Shown here one piece after another: positions 33,893 through 43,150 of a DNA stretch of 64,000 nt; position 1 is the stretch's first letter; every line of letters begins with the position of its first letter. The position numbers were made by a program, and so were the translations under genes. Source of the DNA: Gloeobacter violaceus PCC 7421 (GTDB lineage: Bacteria > Cyanobacteriota > Cyanobacteriia > Gloeobacterales > Gloeobacteraceae). A model generated the notes under the pieces. The model saw nothing but the letters and a program-made list of their open reading frames with translations. It was not told the origin of the DNA and did no database searches. The stretch covers positions 248,001-312,000 of the forward strand of contig NC_005125.1 of assembly GCF_000011385.1 (NCBI RefSeq). The letters run 5' to 3'.

Positions 33893-35839
33893 TCAGTTGA
33901 GCAGATAACTCTGCACAAAGGTGACCGTCGCGTAGAACTGAAAGTCGGCGTTCTTCTTTTTGGCAAAACCGTGGCCCTCGTCTTTGGCCATCAGGTACCA
34001 GACGGGGCTGCCGCCGCGCTTGACCGTGGCCACCATCTGCTCGGATTCGTTTAACGGGACGCGCGGATCGTTCTGGCCCTGGACGACAAAGAGCGGTTTG
34101 GAAATTTTGGCGGCGTTGTTGGCGGGGGAGATGGCCTGCAAAAATTCGCGCATCTTCGGGTCGCGCTCGTCGCCATACTCGACGCGCCTGAGATCCCGGC
34201 GGTAACTCTCGGTTTTTTCCAGAAAGGTCACGAAGTTGGAGATGCCCACCACGTCGAGGGCGCAGCGGATGCGGTCGTTGTACAGGGTGGCCACAGCCAA
34301 CGTCATATAGCCGCCGTAACTGCCGCCGGTGACCATCACCCGAGCGGGATCGAGATCCGGTTGGGTGGCGATCCAATCGAGCAATGCCCCGATGTCTTTG
34401 ACCGAATCCTCGCGCTTAAAGCCGTTGTCCAGTTGCAAGAAGGTCTTGCCGTAGCCGGCCGAGCCGCGCACATTCGGAAAGATCATCGCCGCCCCCAGTT
34501 CGTCGATAAAATAGTTGCTGCGGCCCAAAAAGCCGGGACGAAACTGGGCTTCGGGGCCGCCGTGGATGTTGATGATCACCGGGCGTTTGCCTGTGAAGCG
34601 GGCCGGGGGCCGGTAGAGAAAGCCCGAAATCGAGCGCTCGTCGAAGCTTTTCCAGCGCACCGGCTTCGGTTCGGTAAGCGTCGCGGTGTTCAATCCCCCG
34701 GTCTCGCTCCTCGTCCAGCGATCGACTTTGCCGGTGGCGACATTCCAGGAAAAGACATCGGCGGGCGAGCGGGCGGCGGTGAGGGTCATCCCCAACTCCC
34801 GGCTGTCGGGCCGCCACTCCAGCGACCCGATCAGGCCCACGGGCAGTTTGGGGACCGGGCGCTCTTTGCCGGTGGCGGTCTCGAGCAGGTGCAGTTTGGC
34901 GATGCCGTCCTCGTTGGCGACAAAGGCGAGCAACCGGCCGTCGGGCGATAGCTCGAAGCTTTCGATATCCCAGGGGATGCCGCCGCTGAGAATTTTGGTT
35001 GTATTGCCCGCCGGATCCAGATATTGCAGGCGCTGAAACTCGGAGTCGCGGTCGCTGGTAAGATAGATGCCCCGGCCGTCGGCTGCAAACTGGGCCGCAC
35101 CATAGGAAACTTTCTCGGTCCCGCCTTTAGGAGTAATCAGGTTCTTCTCGCCCGTGGCCGCGTCGAAAAGCCACAGATAACTCTCGTTGATCGAAACGTA
35201 CTCCAGGACCAGGAGCTTCTTGTCGTCGGGCGACCAGTCGAGCACCCCCCAGCCGCCCCCTTCGACTGCGGCGAGTTTGCGGTCGCTCTGGGCTTTGAGC
35301 GGATCGACCAGATAAATATCGGTGTCTTTGCCGTTGCGTCGGGTGGAGGTGTAGGCAATCTGCCGGCCGGTGTGGGACCAGGTGGCGCCGGTGTTGCGCG
35401 ACTTGCCGTCGGTAAGCAGATTCACGGTGCCGTCGGCCGGGTCGTAGCGGTAGAGCTGGCTGAATTCGTTGCCGCCGGTGTCCTTGGCGAAGACAAAAAA
35501 CTCCCCCGTCGGTTTGGGCGGATAAGAAGCCCCCTGGATGCGATCCGCGAAGAACGTCTGCTGGCTGCGATCGCCACCTGGTATCTGGACGCGGTGCACC
35601 TGGTTGGTGTCGCTGAAGCGCGTCAGGATGAGCATCTCCCGCTTGCTGGGGTGCCAGCCTGCGAGGGTGGCGGTGCGAAATTCGGTGTAGCGGGCGAGCG
35701 AATCGGCCAGACTCGACGGTATGGAGGGAATGCTGTCCACTACGAGATTCTCGCCCGGGACGATGTCGGCTTTGGCCATCGGGGCCGTGGCCAAAGCAGC
35801 GATGAGCAGGAGCACGAGCGATCCGGACCGGGTTTTCAT
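33893..35839 (-). CDS. Secreted S9-family prolyl oligopeptidase/acylaminoacyl-peptidase
   Basis: The 648-aa protein has a signal peptide (MKTRSGSLVLLLIAALATAPMAKA). A seven-bladed beta-propeller of WD/TolB-like repeats (residues about 40-370, for example SPDGRLLAFVANEDG) precedes an alpha/beta hydrolase. The catalytic triad is the Ser in GGSYGGYM, Asp in GQNDPRVP and His in DEGHGF. Members cleave short peptides or N-acylated residues, the propeller filtering substrates. Export points to periplasmic peptide degradation. It is divergent from the first YncE/phosphatase-like gene, 151 bases away. Confidence 0.93.
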   Translation of the reverse strand: MKTRSGSLVLLLIAALATAPMAKADIVPGENLVVDSIPSIPSSLADSLARYTEFRTATLAGWHPSKREMLILTRFSDTNQVHRVQIPGGDRSQQTFFADRIQGASYPPKPTGEFFVFAKDTGGNEFSQLYRYDPADGTVNLLTDGKSRNTGATWSHTGRQIAYTSTRRNGKDTDIYLVDPLKAQSDRKLAAVEGGGWGVLDWSPDDKKLLVLEYVSINESYLWLFDAATGEKNLITPKGGTEKVSYGAAQFAADGRGIYLTSDRDSEFQRLQYLDPAGNTTKILSGGIPWDIESFELSPDGRLLAFVANEDGIAKLHLLETATGKERPVPKLPVGLIGSLEWRPDSRELGMTLTAARSPADVFSWNVATGKVDRWTRSETGGLNTATLTEPKPVRWKSFDERSISGFLYRPPARFTGKRPVIINIHGGPEAQFRPGFLGRSNYFIDELGAAMIFPNVRGSAGYGKTFLQLDNGFKREDSVKDIGALLDWIATQPDLDPARVMVTGGSYGGYMTLAVATLYNDRIRCALDVVGISNFVTFLEKTESYRRDLRRVEYGDERDPKMREFLQAISPANNAAKISKPLFVVQGQNDPRVPLNESEQMVATVKRGGSPVWYLMAKDEGHGFAKKKNADFQFYATVTFVQSYLLN

Positions 35840-35990
35840 AAGGGGCGGCGAGTAGAAGCGAGAAATATACCGGGCTCAATATAACCTTCGGGCGTTAATC
35901 GCAGGTTGACCTGCTCTTAATCTACACCTCCGGTATTGTCACCTGGTCTTCTTACAATGCGGGCGACCTATCGGTTGGATAAGGCGCACC

Positions 35991-38900
35991 ATGACCTCGA
36001 CACGTTCTCGCCTGTTGCTGAGCGCCATGCTCGCAACCTCCCTCACTTTGCAGCCGCTGGCGGCGATTGCCCAGACGAGCTTGCCCGTGGGCGACATCGG
36101 CGGCAATGCCAGCATCATTCCTACAGGCCAGGTGGTCACCCCGACGGCGGCCCCCGGTTCGACCTACGCGCGCCTGAGCACCGGGCTGCGCCCGGACGGC
36201 AACGCCGACGCCCAGGGTGCCGTCAAGACCGCCCTCAGCCCGGACGGCAAGACCTTGCTGGTGCTCACCAGCGGCTACAACCAGTATTTTGCGGATCCGA
36301 CCACCGGTGAATTTTTCTCCTACCCGGTGCTCGATCCGATCACCGGCCTCGCCTCGACCGTCACCAATCCCCAGGCGGAGTGGGTGTTCGTCTTTGACGT
36401 GAGCAGCGGCGCGCTGGTCAAAAAGCAGCAGATCAATATTCCGAACACTTACAACGGCCTGGTCTGGGCGCCGGACGGCAAGCGTTTCTACGTCTCAGCC
36501 GGCATCGACGACCGCATCTACGTCTACAAATTCGACAGTGGCCGGTACGTTCCCGACGCGCCCTTTATTCTGCTGGGCCACAACTCCAACCAGACCGATC
36601 CTTTTCCTGCCTACGACGGCGGCATCCTCAAGGGCACCCCGGCGGACGCCGCTTCCGGCGGGCTTATCACCACCGGCGCGGTGGCAGCGGGCCTCGACAT
36701 CAGCCGCGACGGCAAGACGCTGGTAGTGGCCAACTTCCAGAACGACTCGATCTCGATAATCGACACGGCGAGCCGTACGGTGATTGAAGAAATCAAATTC
36801 TTCGTCCCCGGCGGCACGGTGGCCACCGGCGAACTGCCCTTCGACGTCGCCATCTACAGCGACGCGCGCGGCGCAGCGGCCAAGGTCTTCGTCACCAGCC
36901 AGCGCGACGACGAAGTGCTCGCGGTGGATCTGGCGAGCAAAGTGGTCACACGCATTCCGGTGGGCGGCCAGCCCAACAAACTGGTCCTCTCCGCCAACCA
37001 GGGCCGCCTGTACGTGGCCAACGGCAACAGCGACAGTCTCACGGTCATCGACCCGGTGACGAACAATGTCGTGCGCGCCATCTCGCTGTCGCGCCCCGGC
37101 TACAAGTACAAAGGCTCCAACCCCAACGCGATCGCCTTTTCGCCCGACGGCAAGAAGCTCTATGTCACCCTCGGGGGCGAGAACGCCGTGGCGGTGGTCG
37201 ATCAGGCGAGCGGCAAAGTCGAGGGGCGCATCCCGACCGGTTGGTATCCCAACTCGGTGAGTGTGATCGGCAGCAAGCTCTTCGTGGTCAACGCCAAATC
37301 GAACGTCGGTCCGAACCCTTCCAACGGCCGCACCACCGCGGCGGGCGAGGCGACCAACACCACTTTCAAAGAAGAGTACAACTGGGCGCTTGAAAAAGCC
37401 GGCATCTCGACCATTCCCGTACCCGGGGGGGCGAGCCTGGCGCGCCTCAGTGCGCGCGTCGACAAAAACAACGGTTTCGGCAACCAGCAGCCCGATGCGC
37501 TGATGGCCTACCTGCGCACCAAGATCAAGCACGTCATCTACGTGGTCAAAGAAAACCGCACCTACGACCAGGTGCTGGGGGATCTGCCGGTGGGCAACGG
37601 CGATCCGAGCCTGACGCTCTTCCCCGAGCCGATTTCGCCCAACCACCACAAGCTCGCCACCGACTTCGTCATCCTGGATAACTTCTACAACCCCGGCGAA
37701 TCGAGCGGCGTGGGCTGGAGCTGGAGCACCTATGCCCGCACCACCGACTACACCGAGAAGACCCAGTCGGTGCTCTACGGCAACGCCAACTTCCGCGGCC
37801 TCACCTACGACTACGAAGGCACCAACCGCAACATCAGCGTCGGCCTGCCCCAGACGAGCCCGACACCCAATCAGATCAACACGCGGGTGACCGGGGTGCT
37901 CGATCCGTCCGGCAGCTCTTCGATCCTGCCGGGCACCAAGGACGCCAACGCTCCCGAAGGCGACGGCGACCTGGAGCCGGGCGCCATCGGCGGCTATCTG
38001 TGGGACGCGGCTTTGCGGGCGGGCAAGACCGTGCGCAACTACGGCTTCTTCATTGACCTGGCCTACTACGGCACTTCCCTAGCCGATCCGACCGTACCCG
38101 ACCCGGCCAACCCGCTCTATATCCCGATTACGCGCACCCCCTTCGCCTCGGGCATCCCCCAGGCGCCGGGCACCAAACCGGCCCTGCTGGATAAGACCGA
38201 CATCTACTTCCGCGGCTACGACCAGAAGATTTCGGACATCTTCTTGTACGAAGAGTGGAAGCGCGAATTCGACGGCTATGTCGCCAACAACAACCTGCCG
38301 AATCTACAACTCGTGCGCATCATGCACGACCACTTCGGCAGCTTCGACCAGCAGGCGGTGGCGGGTCTTGACACCGCCGAGACGCAGATGGCCGACAACG
38401 ACTACGCCCTGGGCAAGCTCGTCGAGGCGGTCTCCAAGTCCATCTACTGGAAGGACACCGCCATCGTCGTACTCGAAGACGACTCCCAGGACGGCCCCGA
38501 CCACGTCGACGGCCACCGCTCGATAGCCTACGTCATCTCGCCCTACACCAAGCGCGGCGCGCTGGTGAGCACCAACTACACGACCGTGAGCGCCCTGCGC
38601 ACGATCGAAGATCTGCTGGGCCTCGACTATCTGGGAATGCTGGATGCCAACACCCGGCCGATGGCGGACGTCTTCACGCGCGTCCCCAACTTCAATACCT
38701 ACACGGCGGTCATCCCGGGCATCCTCTGCGCCCCGCCGGTGGACCCGACCCTGGTACCGGAGTGCGCCGATGCGGCGGCTCTCAAGACCGTGGCTGTCAA
38801 GCCTCTGCACGACGGCCAATGGTGGGCGAAGGCCAGCAAGGGCTTCAACTTCTCCGTTGAAGACAAACTCGATGTCGTCGCCTTCAACCGCTTGTTGTGG

Positions 38901-39011
38901 CAGGGGATCAAAGGCACCGGCGTGTCCTACCCCGAGGAGCGCAACCGCAAGGATCTGCGCAACAACCGCACCCAGTTGCTGAACAACTGGACGGCCAAAC
39001 AGCCCAAATAA
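35991..39011 (+). CDS. Secreted YncE-like beta-propeller fused to alkaline phosphatase-superfamily phosphoesterase (copy 1)
   Basis: The 1006-aa protein has a signal peptide (MTSTRSRLLLSAMLATSLTLQPLAAIA). Residues about 60-440 form a YncE-type propeller (LSPDGKTLLVLTSGYN, PDGKRFYVSAGIDDRIYVY, LSANQGRLYVANGNSDSLTVID, FSPDGKKLYVTLGGENAVAVVD). The C-terminal half is an alkaline phosphatase-superfamily domain starting KHVIYVVKENRTYDQVLGD, with the ENRT nucleophile region and EDDSQDGPDHVDGHRS near the end supplying metal ligands. Fusions of this kind are known in bacteria; substrate and role are unknown, though phosphate scavenging or cell-surface hydrolysis is plausible. The next gene is its tandem paralogue. 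Confidence 0.88.
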   Translation: MTSTRSRLLLSAMLATSLTLQPLAAIAQTSLPVGDIGGNASIIPTGQVVTPTAAPGSTYARLSTGLRPDGNADAQGAVKTALSPDGKTLLVLTSGYNQYFADPTTGEFFSYPVLDPITGLASTVTNPQAEWVFVFDVSSGALVKKQQINIPNTYNGLVWAPDGKRFYVSAGIDDRIYVYKFDSGRYVPDAPFILLGHNSNQTDPFPAYDGGILKGTPADAASGGLITTGAVAAGLDISRDGKTLVVANFQNDSISIIDTASRTVIEEIKFFVPGGTVATGELPFDVAIYSDARGAAAKVFVTSQRDDEVLAVDLASKVVTRIPVGGQPNKLVLSANQGRLYVANGNSDSLTVIDPVTNNVVRAISLSRPGYKYKGSNPNAIAFSPDGKKLYVTLGGENAVAVVDQASGKVEGRIPTGWYPNSVSVIGSKLFVVNAKSNVGPNPSNGRTTAAGEATNTTFKEEYNWALEKAGISTIPVPGGASLARLSARVDKNNGFGNQQPDALMAYLRTKIKHVIYVVKENRTYDQVLGDLPVGNGDPSLTLFPEPISPNHHKLATDFVILDNFYNPGESSGVGWSWSTYARTTDYTEKTQSVLYGNANFRGLTYDYEGTNRNISVGLPQTSPTPNQINTRVTGVLDPSGSSSILPGTKDANAPEGDGDLEPGAIGGYLWDAALRAGKTVRNYGFFIDLAYYGTSLADPTVPDPANPLYIPITRTPFASGIPQAPGTKPALLDKTDIYFRGYDQKISDIFLYEEWKREFDGYVANNNLPNLQLVRIMHDHFGSFDQQAVAGLDTAETQMADNDYALGKLVEAVSKSIYWKDTAIVVLEDDSQDGPDHVDGHRSIAYVISPYTKRGALVSTNYTTVSALRTIEDLLGLDYLGMLDANTRPMADVFTRVPNFNTYTAVIPGILCAPPVDPTLVPECADAAALKTVAVKPLHDGQWWAKASKGFNFSVEDKLDVVAFNRLLWQGIKGTGVSYPEERNRKDLRNNRTQLLNNWTAKQPK

Positions 39012-39022
39012 CCGTTCCCGGT

Positions 39023-39055
39023 GAGAGCGCTGGGGCGGCCTGCCCCGGCGCTCTC
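39023..39055 (+). terminator. Strong hairpin between the two tandem phosphoesterase paralogues
   Basis: GAGAGCGC (39023-39030) pairs with GCGCTCTC (39048-39055), and the inner TGGGGC pairs with GCCCCG, for a 14-bp stem with one wobble. It lies 12 bases after the first stop codon and 26 bases before the second start. No U-tract follows, so it may attenuate or stabilise the message rather than fully terminate. Confidence 0.5.
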
Positions 39056-39080
39056 TCATCTTTAGATGGAGACTGTCAGG

Positions 39081-42000
39081 ATGGATAACAATCCTCTCGA
39101 TAAGAAAACAACCTTCCCCCGTTGGCGCTGGCCCCTCTCGCGCCCGCTCACCATCGGGGCGGTGGTGCTGGGCGTGCTGGGCTCCACAGCCCTGGTCGCA
39201 GGCTCGATCGGTTCGCAGTCGGTGTACTACCGCGCCCCGGCAGGCGACTTGCCCGCTACGCGCCAGTACACCGTGGGCGGCTACCAGGGGGCGGTATTAC
39301 CCAACGGCCGCTTTATCACGCCCATCGGCATCGAAGTGGACGTCACCGCGCCCAAACCCTTCGGCATGGTGCTCTCCCCCGACGGCGACACGCTACTCAC
39401 CGTCAACAGCGGCAGCACGCCCTTCTCGGTGACCCTAATTCGCTACGTCAAAAGCGCCAATCCCCAGGCGACCCGCATCGACCTGGATGCCACCTTTGTC
39501 GGGGCGGCTTTTGCCCCGGACGGTTCCCGCTTCTACGTGGCCGGGGGCGAAAACGGCAATATCTGGGTGGGCGACACCGCCGCCGCCAAGATCGTGGGTT
39601 CTGTGAACCTGAACGGCTCCGAGCGCGCCTACACCCCGCCCGTCGATCCGAAGCAGCAGCCCCAGCCCTACTTCAAGGGCACCTTCCCGGGCCAGATGGC
39701 CCTGAGCGGCGACGGGCGCTACCTCTATGTCGTCGATCAAGGCAGCTTCCAGGTTTTTGTCGTCGATACGGGCAAAATTGCCGTCGGCACCGACGATCAA
39801 GGCTTGATCACCGAGCCGAACAACTTCGAGGCGGTGGTACGCTCGGTGAAAGTGGGCCGCTATCCTTTTGGGATCACCCTTTCTGCCGACAGCAAGACGC
39901 TCTTTGTAGCCAACGTCGGGGTCTTCCAGTACACCAGCCTCGCACCCGCAAGCCCGACCGGCGACAGCAACAAAGATTATCCGCTCTGCTACCCGGGAGC
40001 GGGCTATCCCGAGGAGACCGTCCGCTCACGCCAAATCCAGATCACCAAGGTGGACCCTCGCAATTTGCCCCCCACCCTGCGCGATCCGCGGGGCATCCGC
40101 TGCGGCTACATCCCCCAGAGCCAGTCCTACACCGTCCCTGGCCTTGGCAGCCCGAACGCGCCGGAGTCCTCGTCGGTCTATGTCCTAGACGTGTCCACCC
40201 CCACCGAGCCGGTGCTCAAAAAAGTGGTCAAGCCCGGACCGCTGGTGGGTGAGGTCGAAGAAGGCATCGAGACCTACAGCGGCAGCCACCCGAACGCCGT
40301 CGCCATCTCGCCTTCGTATATCTATGTCTCCAACGGCAACAACGACAGCGTCTCGGTACTCGACCCGCGTAGCTACCGCGAACTGAGCCGGATCAACCTG
40401 AGCGTGCTGCAGGGACTCGATCGCCGCGTCAAAGGCATCCAGCCGGTGGCCCTGGCCCTGAGTCCCGACAATCAATACCTCTACGTCGCCCAGGCAGGCA
40501 TCAACGCCGTCGCCATGGTGCGCCTCGAAGGCACGGCCGGCCGGGTGATGGGGCATATCCCGACCGGCTGGTGGCCCAGCAGCGTCAAAGTCAGTGCCGA
40601 CGGCAGGACCCTGTACGTGGCGAGCGCCAACGGCCGCGGCGCCGGACCCAACAACGACACCCCCCCGGATAATCTCGGTTCGCCCAAATCGAGCACGATC
40701 GGCACGGTGAATATCTTCGCCGTTCCTTCCGGGCCGCAACTGGAGCGCTACACCCAGCGGGTGCTCGCCAACAACGGCTTCGTGGCCCGCCCGCTCACCG
40801 ACGTCGAAAACCCGATCCCCAGCCGCGTCGGCGTGGCGAGCAAGCAAATCAAGCACGTGATTTTCCTGAACAAAGAAAACGTCACCCACGATTTGCTGTT
40901 GGGCGACATCACCCAGACCCGCAAGGGCGTTCCCGTCAACGGCGAGCCGCGCTACGCCCTGGGGGCGAACGCGAGCCCCAACCACCACGAACTGGCCCTC
41001 GCTTTCGCCTTCAGCGACAACTTCTACCTGGAGCCGAACGTCTCCTCCGACGGCCACCGCTGGCTGACCAACACCTACACCACCGAGTTCGAGCAGACCC
41101 ACTGGCCGGCTTCCTACGGTGGGCGGCGCAACGACGCGGGCACCGACCCGGAGGTGTTCGGCCCCTACCCGGGCCGCCTGGGCTTCACCGACGCCAACGG
41201 TTCGCCCGACCCCCACGATTACAACCAGCACGGCGGGATCTACTTGCACCTGGCGCGCAACGGCAAATCTTTCGTCAATTTCGGCAACGGCTACGAATTT
41301 GCGATCGTCGCGGCGGATTTCGGCACCGAGCCCACCGGCATCCGCCAACAGGTGAACGTGCCGATGGAAAAAGTGGTGCGCGACAACAGCGACCACCTCT
41401 TTCCCGAGTACAACACCAAGATCCCCGACGCGCCCCTGCAGGAAGATCCGACCCGCTTCAACCGCTACGCGCGCTTCAAGCAGGTCTTTGAATCCCGGTA
41501 CGTCGATCGCAAGACCAACACCTGCAAATTGCCCGATTACGTAGATCTGTTCTACCCGAACGACCACGGCGGTGGTGCCAACGACATCTTCCCGGACGGC
41601 CCCGCCTGGGATTACACCCGCTATGTGCAGGACAACGACGCCGCCTTGGGCCTCACCGTCGAGCTGATCTCCAAAAGCCCCTGCTGGAAGGACACGGTCA
41701 TCTTCGTCACCGAGGATGACACCCAGAACGGCTTCGATCACGTCGACGGCAGCCGCACGATTTTCCTGGCCATCAGCCCCTGGGTGAAGCGCGAGTACGT
41801 GAGCAAAACCCACACCAGCCTCGCGAGCATCTTCAAGACCACCCACTTGATCTTGGGCATTCCCCCGCTCAACCAGTACGACGCCGCGGCCACCGACCTG
41901 CGCGACATGTTCACCAGCACCCCCGACTTCACGCCCTACACCTTCGTGCCGATCCAGTACGTGGCGAAGGCCAACCCGGCCTGGAAGGCGCTTACGAAGG

Positions 42001-42083
42001 ATGTCGACTTCAGCCGGCCGGACGCGGACGAGCTGAAGCTGCGTCGGGCGATCTTGCTCTCATCCGGTCTGCCGCGCAAATAG
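39081..42083 (+). CDS. Membrane-anchored YncE-like propeller fused to alkaline phosphatase-superfamily phosphoesterase (copy 2)
   Basis: The 1000-aa paralogue of the preceding gene starts at MDNNPLDKKTTFP; GGAG ten bases upstream favours this ATG over 39066. Unlike copy 1 it has an uncleaved-looking transmembrane segment (LTIGAVVLGVLGSTALVAGSI) after a basic start, so it is probably tethered. The propeller (LSPDGDTLLTVNSG, LSGDGRYLYVVDQGSFQVFVVD, LSPDNQYLYVAQAGINAVAMV) is followed by KHVIFLNKENVTHDLLLGD and EDDTQNGFDHVDGSRT. The ENRT motif of copy 1 is ENVT here, so chemistry may differ. Its terminator is at 42151-42192. Confidence 0.87.
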   Translation: MDNNPLDKKTTFPRWRWPLSRPLTIGAVVLGVLGSTALVAGSIGSQSVYYRAPAGDLPATRQYTVGGYQGAVLPNGRFITPIGIEVDVTAPKPFGMVLSPDGDTLLTVNSGSTPFSVTLIRYVKSANPQATRIDLDATFVGAAFAPDGSRFYVAGGENGNIWVGDTAAAKIVGSVNLNGSERAYTPPVDPKQQPQPYFKGTFPGQMALSGDGRYLYVVDQGSFQVFVVDTGKIAVGTDDQGLITEPNNFEAVVRSVKVGRYPFGITLSADSKTLFVANVGVFQYTSLAPASPTGDSNKDYPLCYPGAGYPEETVRSRQIQITKVDPRNLPPTLRDPRGIRCGYIPQSQSYTVPGLGSPNAPESSSVYVLDVSTPTEPVLKKVVKPGPLVGEVEEGIETYSGSHPNAVAISPSYIYVSNGNNDSVSVLDPRSYRELSRINLSVLQGLDRRVKGIQPVALALSPDNQYLYVAQAGINAVAMVRLEGTAGRVMGHIPTGWWPSSVKVSADGRTLYVASANGRGAGPNNDTPPDNLGSPKSSTIGTVNIFAVPSGPQLERYTQRVLANNGFVARPLTDVENPIPSRVGVASKQIKHVIFLNKENVTHDLLLGDITQTRKGVPVNGEPRYALGANASPNHHELALAFAFSDNFYLEPNVSSDGHRWLTNTYTTEFEQTHWPASYGGRRNDAGTDPEVFGPYPGRLGFTDANGSPDPHDYNQHGGIYLHLARNGKSFVNFGNGYEFAIVAADFGTEPTGIRQQVNVPMEKVVRDNSDHLFPEYNTKIPDAPLQEDPTRFNRYARFKQVFESRYVDRKTNTCKLPDYVDLFYPNDHGGGANDIFPDGPAWDYTRYVQDNDAALGLTVELISKSPCWKDTVIFVTEDDTQNGFDHVDGSRTIFLAISPWVKREYVSKTHTSLASIFKTTHLILGIPPLNQYDAAATDLRDMFTSTPDFTPYTFVPIQYVAKANPAWKALTKDVDFSRPDADELKLRRAILLSSGLPRK

Positions 42084-42150
42084 GTCCCAGCCCGCCCGAT
42101 CGCAAGCCAGCGGGCGAAATGACCAAAAATAGCACAAACAATTATTGAAT

Positions 42151-42192
42151 CTAGAGCGGATTGCTAAGCCTAGTAATCCGCTCTAGTTTTTT
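42151..42192 (+). terminator. Rho-independent terminator after the second phosphoesterase gene
   Basis: CTAGAGCGGATT (42151-42162) and AATCCGCTCTAG (42175-42186) are perfect complements, with a 12-base loop and a run of six Ts right after the stem. This is a classic intrinsic terminator for the plus strand, 68 bases after the stop. The left part of the IS1 remnant begins inside it. Confidence 0.85.
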
Positions 42193-42669
42193 CTTGTCTT
42201 TCGGGTCCATAATTGCAGAAATTCTGATTTTCGACTATCCGCCATAGCGGTTCGAATAGTCTTAGAACTGCGGTCGCCGATCACCCAGGTAAGAATGCCT
42301 GGAACAGCCTGATCAACTACCGTCCAGACCCAGATCTTGTTTTTTTATCTGGATGAAAGTCTATAACTTGTCGAGCTGAGCCACCGTAGAAATTTTCTTG
42401 GTTTGTGGTAGATCGGGCAAGGCGAGAGCGGCTTGTTTGACCCAGTTGATCACCGTATTGCGGCAGACTCCAGTCGTCCGCTCAATGCCACGAAAGTCCA
42501 TGCCATTGAGATACATGGTCAGGCAGTTGCGTTTCACTTTTTCTGGATAACCTTGGGGAGTATAATACTCAAGAAACTGCTTGCAACAGTCCTTACAGAT
42601 GTAATACTGAACGCCGCGTCGATGACCGTTTTTCGAGAAGTTATCGGACTGGCAGGCAGGGCATTTCAT
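42183..42669 (-). pseudogene. Dead IS1-family transposase (InsA/InsB') with nonsense codon and truncation
   Basis: From ATG 42669 the frame reads the InsA-type zinc ribbon MKCPACQSDNFSKNG and YICKDCCKQF, then a helix-turn-helix (RGIERTTGVCRNTVINWVKQA). It stops at a TAG at 42361-42363 where the family has a Trp codon (LDKL, stop, TF). Reading past it, a run of seven As (42339-42352 region) would allow a -1 slip into NKIWVWTVVDQAVPGILTWVIGDRSS, the start of the InsB catalytic domain, which then breaks off after about 50 codons. The TGG to TAG change and loss of most catalytic residues make it inactive. Confidence 0.85.
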
Positions 42670-42837
42670 TTCTCCATTGTGCACCCCCCAATCGCAGGTG
42701 AGATTCATTGAGGGTCTGTTTGGATTAGCCGCCTAGCAGATGGATATTTCGGAAAAAACTGCATCACAAATTATATTTGCAACACAGTCGTGCAACCTCC
42801 TGTGAACGACAAGCCCTTGCCCGGCCTTGCTGCATCA

Positions 42838-42861
42838 ACCATAATGACCATATTAACCATA
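42838..42861 (+). repeat. Three ACCATA iterons with 9-base period before the Phd/PIN pair
   Basis: ACCATA occurs at 42838, 42847 and 42856, exactly 9 bases apart, ending 14 bases before the antitoxin ATG. Phd-type antitoxins bind repeated sites at their promoter, so these may be operator half-sites. Confidence 0.45.
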
Positions 42862-42875
42862 GAGATCGCAACACC

Positions 42876-43148
42876 ATGATCAGCGAAACCAGCGCCGTCG
42901 CCTTCCGCCAGAACCTGGGCGAGATGCTCAATCAGGTGCAGTACCGTCACGACAGCATCCTCATCAAGAAGGACGGCAAGCCGGTGGCCGCCTTGGTCGA
43001 TGCCCGTCTGTTCGAACGCATCCGCCGCATGCAGGCCCGCTTCGATGCCTTGTGCCAGCGCATCGAGGCCGGGTACGCCCAGCTTCCCGAGGCCGAGGGC
43101 CTGGCCGAAATCGACGCGACTGTTGCCCAAGTGCGCGCCGGGCGCTGA
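42876..43148 (+). CDS. Phd/YefM-type antitoxin
   Basis: The 90-aa product starts at MISETSAVAFRQNLGEMLNQV, the Phd/YefM DNA-binding fold, followed by DSILIKKDGKPVAALVDARLFERI, the conserved beta-turn of the family. The C-terminal helical tail would wrap the toxin. It ends two bases before the GTG start of the PIN gene. Very GC-rich third codon positions and the adjacent IS1 remnant suggest acquisition. Confidence 0.88.
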   Translation: MISETSAVAFRQNLGEMLNQVQYRHDSILIKKDGKPVAALVDARLFERIRRMQARFDALCQRIEAGYAQLPEAEGLAEIDATVAQVRAGR

Positions 43149-43150
43149 CC

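Noticed and set aside
40185-41846. A 553-residue minus-strand frame opposite the second phosphoesterase gene
   Set aside because: It is a shadow of a strongly supported gene and lacks any domain or start context.
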